Of a stretch of DNA of 10,388 nt, positions 5,380-10,388 are shown in pieces (within the stretch, counting starts at the first letter, position 1; every line of letters starts with the position of its first letter). The stretch lies in NCBI GenBank assembly GCA_017614185.1, contig JAGACI010000272.1:1-10388 (forward strand), given 5' to 3'. Position numbers and translations under genes: made by a program. The notes beneath the pieces are model-generated. The model saw only the letters and a list, made by a program, of their open reading frames with translations. It ran no database searches and was not told where the DNA came from. Source of the DNA: Lachnospiraceae bacterium. GTDB lineage: Bacteria; Bacillota_A; Clostridia; Lachnospirales; Lachnospiraceae.

Positions 5380-6551
5380 GAAATATGTTATCCGACCAGG
5401 TTGTCGGCTTGAAGCCTTCGGGCATAAGAAAGTTTTTTGACATAGTAAGCGAAATGAAGGATGCCATTTCACTCGGTGTCGGTGAACCTGACTTTGATAC
5501 TCCATGGCATATCAGAGACGAGGGTATCTACTCACTTGAGAGGGGCAAAACCTTCTATACATCTAACGCAGGTCTTAAGGAATTAAGAGAGGAAATCTGC
5601 AATTACCTTAAGAGAAGACAGGGACTTGATTACAATCCGCTTAAGGAAGTTTTGGTTACCGTCGGCGGTTCCGAGGCAATCGATATGGGATTAAGAGCAG
5701 TCATTAATCCCGGGGATGAAGTCCTGATTCCCCAGCCCAGTTACGTATCATACGAACCCTGTGCAATACTTGCAGGAGCAAAGCCGGTCATCATCGATTT
5801 AAAGGCTGAGAATGAGTTTCGACTTACAGCCAAAGAGCTTGAAGATGCCTGCACTGACAAAACAAAAGTTTTAATTCTCCCCTTCCCCAATAACCCTACG
5901 GGAGCAATCATGGAGAAGGCTGATCTGGAAGCAATCGCAAAGGTTATCATCGAGAAGGATTTACTTGTTATGTCCGATGAAATCTATGCAGAGCTTACCT
6001 ACAAAGGCGAGCATGTTTCCATCGCAACACTTCCCGGAATGAAGGAGAGAACAATCCTTATAAACGGTTTCTCAAAAGCATATGCAATGACAGGCTGGAG
6101 ACTTGGTTATGCATGCGGTCCGGAAGAGATAATCGCTCAGATGACCAAGATTCACCAGTTTGCAATCATGTGCGCACCTACCACAAGCCAGTATGCCGCT
6201 ATCGAAGCACTCAAAAACGGCGACGAAGACGTGGCAGAGATGAAGACCGCTTACAATCAGCGCCGCCGTTTCCTTATGAATGCCTTTAAGGAAATGGGGC
6301 TTGAATGTTTCGAACCATACGGAGCATTCTACGTATTCCCTTGTATCAAGGAATTTGGCATGACCAGTGAGGAGTTTGCGACAAGATTCCTCGAGGAAGA
6401 GAAGGTGGCAGCAGTACCCGGAACCGCTTTCGGTGACAGCGGAGAAGGCTTCCTTCGTATATCCTATGCATATTCCATTGACAACTTAAGAGAAGCAATA
6501 GGAAGACTCGACAGATTCGTTAAGAAGCTTAGAGCCGAGAAAGGCAAATAA
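5376..6551 (+). CDS. Class I/II (fold type I) PLP-dependent aminotransferase
   Basis: The 391-residue protein is a complete aspartate-aminotransferase-fold enzyme that transfers amino groups between an amino acid and a 2-oxo acid with pyridoxal phosphate. Residues that can be placed are the N-terminal ISLGVGEPDFDTP (31-43), YTSNAGLKELREEI (61-74), FPNNPTG with Asn173, DEIYAEL with Asp201 and Tyr204, the PLP lysine Lys234 in NGFSKAYAMTGWR, phosphate-binding Arg242, and substrate carboxylate-binding Arg361 in FLRISYA. The sequence fits the bacterial subgroup often labelled aspartate or aromatic aminotransferase, but the amino-acid preference cannot be decided. It overlaps the Lrp/AsnC gene by 4 bp and precedes the ABC exporter genes by 26 bp with no terminator between them. 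Confidence 0.96.
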   Translation: MRNMLSDQVVGLKPSGIRKFFDIVSEMKDAISLGVGEPDFDTPWHIRDEGIYSLERGKTFYTSNAGLKELREEICNYLKRRQGLDYNPLKEVLVTVGGSEAIDMGLRAVINPGDEVLIPQPSYVSYEPCAILAGAKPVIIDLKAENEFRLTAKELEDACTDKTKVLILPFPNNPTGAIMEKADLEAIAKVIIEKDLLVMSDEIYAELTYKGEHVSIATLPGMKERTILINGFSKAYAMTGWRLGYACGPEEIIAQMTKIHQFAIMCAPTTSQYAAIEALKNGDEDVAEMKTAYNQRRRFLMNAFKEMGLECFEPYGAFYVFPCIKEFGMTSEEFATRFLEEEKVAAVPGTAFGDSGEGFLRISYAYSIDNLREAIGRLDRFVKKLRAEKGK

Positions 6552-6577
6552 TTCTAACACTTACGAGGATTTATAAC

Positions 6578-8362
6578 ATGTCTGACAGGAATAATGTTTT
6601 TCCTATGACGAAAATACAGTGGCTCTGGTCCAACATGAAAGGGACCAGAGCGCTTTTCGTCCTTGGAGTTTTCGGAACCGTTGTTTACAACATAATGCAG
6701 CTGACGGTTCCTTATTTTTCATCACAGATTGTAGATAACTTTCTAACAGGCGAAAACGCAGCAAGCAACCTTGCCAATCACAGAGACTGGTTTTACAGAC
6801 TGATTATCCTTATGATTACCTTCACTGTTTTACGAGTAATCATAGTTTATTTTGACTGTATGGCATATGAGGTTGCTTCGCAGAATGCACTTTATAAGAT
6901 AAGAAACTTCCTTTATGACAAGATTCAGCGTCAGGATATGAAGTTTTACAGCAAGTACAGAACCGGTGACTTGATGACGAGAGTTACCGGTGACCTTGAT
7001 GCGGTAAGACATATGGTCGCATGGGTTTCCAGAGTAATAATCGAGTCGTTCGCACTCTACATTGCGACGGCTGTTTATCTCTTTGTCATGAACTGGAAGC
7101 TTGCTTTGGCGGTTTTAATCATATCGCCCTTAATCTTTTTCATAATCATAAAGTTCAGGGCCGATATCGCACCAAAGCACAGAGAACTTCGTGAAAAACT
7201 TGCGCAGATGAATACCTACGCACAGGAGAATATCTCGGGTAACCGTGTCGTTAAAGCCTTTGCAAAAGAGGATTATGAAATCGAAAAGTTTGATGAGTCA
7301 AACACCGATTACAGAGACACCAACAAAGAGACACAGAGAACCTGGCTTAAGTATTATCCCTATATTGAAAGCTGTGCCAATGCACTTGTTGTAATACTGC
7401 TTGGCGTAGGATGCATCTTCCTTATTTCGGGAAGCCTTACGATGGGTGAATATGTGGCATTCTCAGGACTTCTTTGGGCGATTGCGAACCCCATGCGTTT
7501 AATGGGTAACATCATGAACGAGTTCCAGAGATTCTCTGCCGCATCGACAAAGATTATGGAGATTTACTATTCCGAACCCGAGATTGTCGATAAAGAGGAT
7601 GCTGTTTCTCATCCCGGACCTTTCGAAGGAAAGATTGAGTTTAGGAATGTCTCCTTTATGTATTCAGACGGAAAACTTCCGGTTTTAAGAGATGTCACAT
7701 TTACCGCGAACCCCGGTGAAACTGTTGCAATCATGGGTGAGACCGGATGTGGTAAGACATCACTTATTCACCTGATTCCAAGATTCTATGAGCCTACCGA
7801 AGGCGAGATCTTAATAGACGGTGTTAATGTTAAGGATTACAAGCTCCACGAGCTTCGTAAAAATATCGGTCTTGCGACTCAGGATGTACTTTTGTATTCA
7901 GACTCAATCGAAGGCAACATTGCCTACGGTGTTGAGTATCTGACACCCGAACAGCTTGTGAAATTTGCAAGGTACGCTTCGGCATCTGACTTTATCGCCA
8001 AGATGCCTGAAGGTTATGAAACCATTGTCGGCGAGAGAGGTGTAGGTCTTTCCGGCGGACAAAAGCAAAGAATATCACTTGCAAGAGCGCTTGCAATCGA
8101 ACCTTCGATTCTTATCCTTGACGACACGACTTCGGCTGTCGACATGGAGACAGAGAAAGAAATTCAGCACAGCTTAAGAGAACTGGACTTCAAGTGCACA
8201 AAGATTATCATTGCGCAAAGAATTTCGACTACCAAATTTGCGGACAAGATTCTGGTTTTGCAGGATGGCAGAATTACAGAGTCCGGAACGCATGAAGAAC
8301 TTATTGAAAAGGGCGGCTACTACGCCGAACTTGTAAAACTTCAGACGGGAGGTGATGAATAA
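6578..8362 (+). CDS. ABC exporter half-transporter, subunit with degenerate catalytic residues
   Basis: This 594-residue protein has an exporter-type membrane domain with six helices (about residues 25-50, 72-92, 152-172, 175-193, 267-285, 290-312) fused to an ATPase domain (about 350-590). ATPase motifs are Walker A GETGCGKT (387-394), the Q-loop Gln435, signature LSGGQ (491-495) and Walker B ILILDD (511-516). Two catalytic positions are non-canonical. The residue after Walker B is Asp516 rather than Glu, and the switch-loop residue is Gln547 (IIIAQRIST) rather than His. The signature is intact. This is the pattern of the degenerate partner in heterodimeric exporters of the TM287/288, BmrCD and LmrCD type, which move drugs, lipids or peptides outward across the membrane. 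The next gene overlaps by 1 nt and supplies the complementary subunit. Substrate unknown. Confidence 0.96.
   Translation: MSDRNNVFPMTKIQWLWSNMKGTRALFVLGVFGTVVYNIMQLTVPYFSSQIVDNFLTGENAASNLANHRDWFYRLIILMITFTVLRVIIVYFDCMAYEVASQNALYKIRNFLYDKIQRQDMKFYSKYRTGDLMTRVTGDLDAVRHMVAWVSRVIIESFALYIATAVYLFVMNWKLALAVLIISPLIFFIIIKFRADIAPKHRELREKLAQMNTYAQENISGNRVVKAFAKEDYEIEKFDESNTDYRDTNKETQRTWLKYYPYIESCANALVVILLGVGCIFLISGSLTMGEYVAFSGLLWAIANPMRLMGNIMNEFQRFSAASTKIMEIYYSEPEIVDKEDAVSHPGPFEGKIEFRNVSFMYSDGKLPVLRDVTFTANPGETVAIMGETGCGKTSLIHLIPRFYEPTEGEILIDGVNVKDYKLHELRKNIGLATQDVLLYSDSIEGNIAYGVEYLTPEQLVKFARYASASDFIAKMPEGYETIVGERGVGLSGGQKQRISLARALAIEPSILILDDTTSAVDMETEKEIQHSLRELDFKCTKIIIAQRISTTKFADKILVLQDGRITESGTHEELIEKGGYYAELVKLQTGGDE
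8348..8356 (+). promoter_or_regulatory. Strong ribosome binding site of the second ABC subunit
   Basis: GGAGGTGAT is a full match to the anti-Shine-Dalgarno sequence. It lies inside the last codons of the first ABC gene, 5 nt before the ATG at 8362. It supports coupled and roughly equal production of both subunits. Confidence 0.8.
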
Positions 8363-10143
8363 TGGCAAGAAAGAATACTTACAGAGAAGACGAAACATAC
8401 GAAGATAACTTTGACATACGACACCTCTTACTGGCAGGCGCATATATCAAGAAGTATTCAAAGGGTATGATCTGGGCGATTCTCTTTAGTGCAATCGCAG
8501 GTATTTCTGCTCTTGTTTCACCTATCATCACAAGGAAAGCCTTAGATGAGGCTGTGCCCGCAAAGGATACAAGATATCTTTTTATTCTGGTTGGACTTTT
8601 GATTCTGGTTTATGCGGTAAGCGTTGTCTTTATCACAATAAGATCCAAAATCATGGTTAATGTCAGCCAGGATATCATTTACGATATAAGAAAGGACCTT
8701 TTTGCACATCTTCAGAAACTTCCTTTCCAGTACTATGACGACAGGCCTCACGGAAAGATTCTTATCCGAGTTGTAAACTACGTTAACTCCGTATCGGATA
8801 TGCTTTCAAACGGACTTATAAATGTCATCCTTGAGACAATGAACCTTGTCTTCATAATCATTTTCATGTTTATAGTAGACGTTCAGCTTTCTCTGGTAGT
8901 ACTTATAGGTGTTCCGATTCTGGGCGTATTCATGTTCTGGATTAAGAATAAACAAAGAAAGGCATGGAGAGCGGTTTCCAATAAGAACTCAAACTTAAAC
9001 GCCTACCTTCAGGAGAATATCGTAGGTGCGAGAATCACCCAGATTTTTGCAAGAGAAGATGAGAACGCAGAGATTTTTGCAGATCTATCCGCAAACTGCA
9101 GAAAGACCTGGATGAAGGCCGTAAGCTACACCAACATGGTCTGGCCCGGAATCGATACAATTTCCGTATTCGTAAGAGCAGCCATTTTTATCTGCGGACT
9201 TGTACTCTTTGGAGCGGGTAATAAATCCCTTGGTACAATCGTTGCCATTTCAAGCTACGCAAGCAGATTCTGGCAGCCTATCATGAACCTTGGAAATATC
9301 TTTAACAACTTTATCAACAACATGGCTTACCTTGAGAGAATCTTCGAGACAATGAGTGAGCCCGTAACGGTTTCCGATGCAGAGGATGCAAAGGAAATGC
9401 CTCCTATAAAGGGTGAGATTGAATTTGAAAATGTAAGTTTCAGCTATGAGCCCGGAAAAGAAATCTTGCACAATGTTTCCTTCAAGGTTAAACCCGGCGA
9501 GAGCATTGCTCTTGTAGGTCCTACAGGAGCCGGCAAATCAACGATAGTAAACCTTGTATCGAGATTCTATAACGTTGACAGCGGAAGGGTTCTCATTGAC
9601 GGAGAGGACATCTCAAAGGTAACTCTTAAGTCTCTTCGTTCACAGATGGGAATCATGCTTCAGGACAGCTTCATCTTCTCGGGAACAATAGAGGACAACA
9701 TTCGTTACGGCAAACTTGACGCCACGAAGGAAGAGATAGAAAGAGCATGTGAGACAGTCTGCGCTGCGGGCTTTATCGAGAGAATGCAGGATGGCTATAA
9801 GACCGAAGTCAAGGAGAGAGGCTCACTCTTAAGTCAGGGACAAAAGCAGCTTATCTCTTTTGCAAGAACACTTCTTTCAGACCCTGCGGTTCTGGTTCTT
9901 GATGAAGCTACTTCAAGTATCGATGTTCAGACTGAGAAAGCACTTCAGCAGGGCCTTAACGCCATGCTTACGGGAAGAACGTCGTTTATCATTGCCCACA
10001 GACTTTCTACTATAAGAAACTGTGATAAAATCATGTATATCTCAAACGGTGGTATCACCGAGTGCGGAACACATGATGAACTTATGGCCAGGAAGGGCGA
10101 CTATTATCATCTGTATACAGCTCAGATGGAGGATATTGCGTAA
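8362..10143 (+). CDS. ABC exporter half-transporter, subunit with canonical catalytic residues
   Basis: This 593-residue partner has the same plan: six membrane helices (about residues 36-57, 72-93, 150-172, 174-193, 262-285, 290-310) and an ATPase domain from about 350. Its Walker A is GPTGAGKST (386-394), the Q-loop residue is Gln434, Walker B ends in the catalytic Glu515 (LVLDEATS), and the switch-loop His546 is present (FIIAHRLST). Its signature motif is altered to LSQGQ (490-494). ATP sites form between subunits. Its own Walker A/B with the first subunit's LSGGQ therefore makes a hydrolytic site, while its LSQGQ faces the first subunit's Asp/Gln site. That fits an obligate heterodimer. 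It begins in a TAATG overlap with the first subunit gene and ends in a TAATG overlap with trmL. Substrate unknown. Confidence 0.96.
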   Translation: MARKNTYREDETYEDNFDIRHLLLAGAYIKKYSKGMIWAILFSAIAGISALVSPIITRKALDEAVPAKDTRYLFILVGLLILVYAVSVVFITIRSKIMVNVSQDIIYDIRKDLFAHLQKLPFQYYDDRPHGKILIRVVNYVNSVSDMLSNGLINVILETMNLVFIIIFMFIVDVQLSLVVLIGVPILGVFMFWIKNKQRKAWRAVSNKNSNLNAYLQENIVGARITQIFAREDENAEIFADLSANCRKTWMKAVSYTNMVWPGIDTISVFVRAAIFICGLVLFGAGNKSLGTIVAISSYASRFWQPIMNLGNIFNNFINNMAYLERIFETMSEPVTVSDAEDAKEMPPIKGEIEFENVSFSYEPGKEILHNVSFKVKPGESIALVGPTGAGKSTIVNLVSRFYNVDSGRVLIDGEDISKVTLKSLRSQMGIMLQDSFIFSGTIEDNIRYGKLDATKEEIERACETVCAAGFIERMQDGYKTEVKERGSLLSQGQKQLISFARTLLSDPAVLVLDEATSSIDVQTEKALQQGLNAMLTGRTSFIIAHRLSTIRNCDKIMYISNGGITECGTHDELMARKGDYYHLYTAQMEDIA

Positions 10144-10388
10144 TGCATATAGTTTTACATCAGCCGGAGATTCCGGCAAACACCGGAAATATTGGAAGGA
10201 CCTGTGTTGCAACGGGGACTTCCCTTCACCTTATAGAACCCCTGGGATTCAGACTTGATGAAAAGAGCATCAAAAGATCCGGAATGGATTACTGGGAGCA
10301 TCTGGATGTAACCAGGTACATAAACTACGCGGAGTTTTTGGAAAAACATCCAAACGCCAAGATCTGGTATGCGACCACAAAGGCCAGA
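10143..10388 (+). CDS. trmL: tRNA (cytidine(34)-2'-O)-methyltransferase TrmL (partial, C-terminus beyond window)
   Basis: TrmL is a SPOUT-family enzyme that methylates the ribose of the wobble nucleotide (Cm34/cmnm5Um34) in certain leucine tRNAs using S-adenosylmethionine. The 82 visible codons contain the signature N-terminus [19 protein letters not shown] (3-21), [26 protein letters not shown] (28-53), and WYATTKA at the edge. These match the first half of a usual protein of about 155 residues. The C-terminal knot region that binds S-adenosylmethionine is outside the window, so completeness cannot be judged. The ATG overlaps the stop of the second ABC gene by 1 nt (TAATG), with GGAGG at 10128-10132 about 10 nt upstream. 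Sharing a transcript with the exporter is likely, but a functional link is not implied. Confidence 0.94.
   Translation, partial: MHIVLHQPEIPANTGNIGRTCVATGTSLHLIEPLGFRLDEKSIKRSGMDYWEHLDVTRYINYAEFLEKHPNAKIWYATTKAR

Noticed and set aside
6962..6994. Direct repeat of ACCGGTGAC in the first ABC gene
   Set aside because: It encodes the repeated TGD phrases of the conserved RTGDLMTRVTGDLD coupling-helix region of exporters, so protein constraint explains it.
10163..10177. Perfect 6-bp inverted repeat (GCCGGA, 3-nt loop, TCCGGC) just after the trmL start
   Set aside because: It encodes the conserved PEIPANT region of TrmL and is not followed by a T-run, so it is not a terminator. A role in limiting translation is possible but unsupported.

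Overview
The window looks like chromosomal DNA from a low-to-moderate GC Gram-positive anaerobe of the Clostridia, most likely a member of the Lachnospiraceae. This rests on the strong AGGAGG-type ribosome binding sites, the tight co-directional gene packing, and the protein types (stand-alone LytTR regulator with a LiaF-like membrane partner, heterodimeric ABC exporter, DNPH1-like hydrolase). No transposon, phage, CRISPR, rRNA or tRNA feature was seen. No gap without a gene exceeds 100 bases.

The layout is two divergent gene runs that start from a 52-bp region at about 3701-3752. The leftward (minus-strand) run reads, in transcription order: a membrane-anchored hypothetical protein (3068-3700), aroA for EPSP synthase (1736-3049), a LytTR-domain regulator (1185-1655), a four-helix LiaF-like membrane protein (351-1100), and the N-terminal part of a DNPH1-like nucleotide hydrolase that runs off the left edge (1-329). 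The rightward run reads: a 34-codon single-helix membrane peptide (3753-3857), an AIR-synthase-fold protein (3902-4882), an Lrp/AsnC regulator (4897-5379), a class I/II PLP aminotransferase (5376-6551), two ABC half-transporters that form one heterodimeric exporter (6578-8362 and 8362-10143), and the N-terminal half of trmL, cut by the right edge (10143-10388).

Three functional ideas stand out. First, the LytTR regulator and the LiaF-like membrane protein look like a regulator plus membrane-inhibitor pair. A perfect 9-bp direct repeat with a 21-bp period just upstream of the regulator gene has the geometry of a LytTR operator, so self-regulation is likely. Second, the AIR-synthase-like gene, the Lrp/AsnC gene and the aminotransferase gene are tightly packed and probably form an amino-acid-related unit. 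The AIR-synthase-like protein has lost several of the acidic residues that bind Mg-ATP in its relatives. Third, the two ABC proteins divide their catalytic residues so that together they make one canonical and one degenerate ATP site.

A well-formed sigma-A type promoter (TTGCCA, 17 bp, TATAAT) at 3679-3707 probably drives the rightward run. It lies across the start codon of the first leftward gene, and an imperfect 20-bp dyad lies just downstream. Most of the window is ordinary housekeeping sequence. The LytTR/LiaF-like locus with its repeat, the 34-codon ORF and the divergent control region are the parts that merit follow-up.
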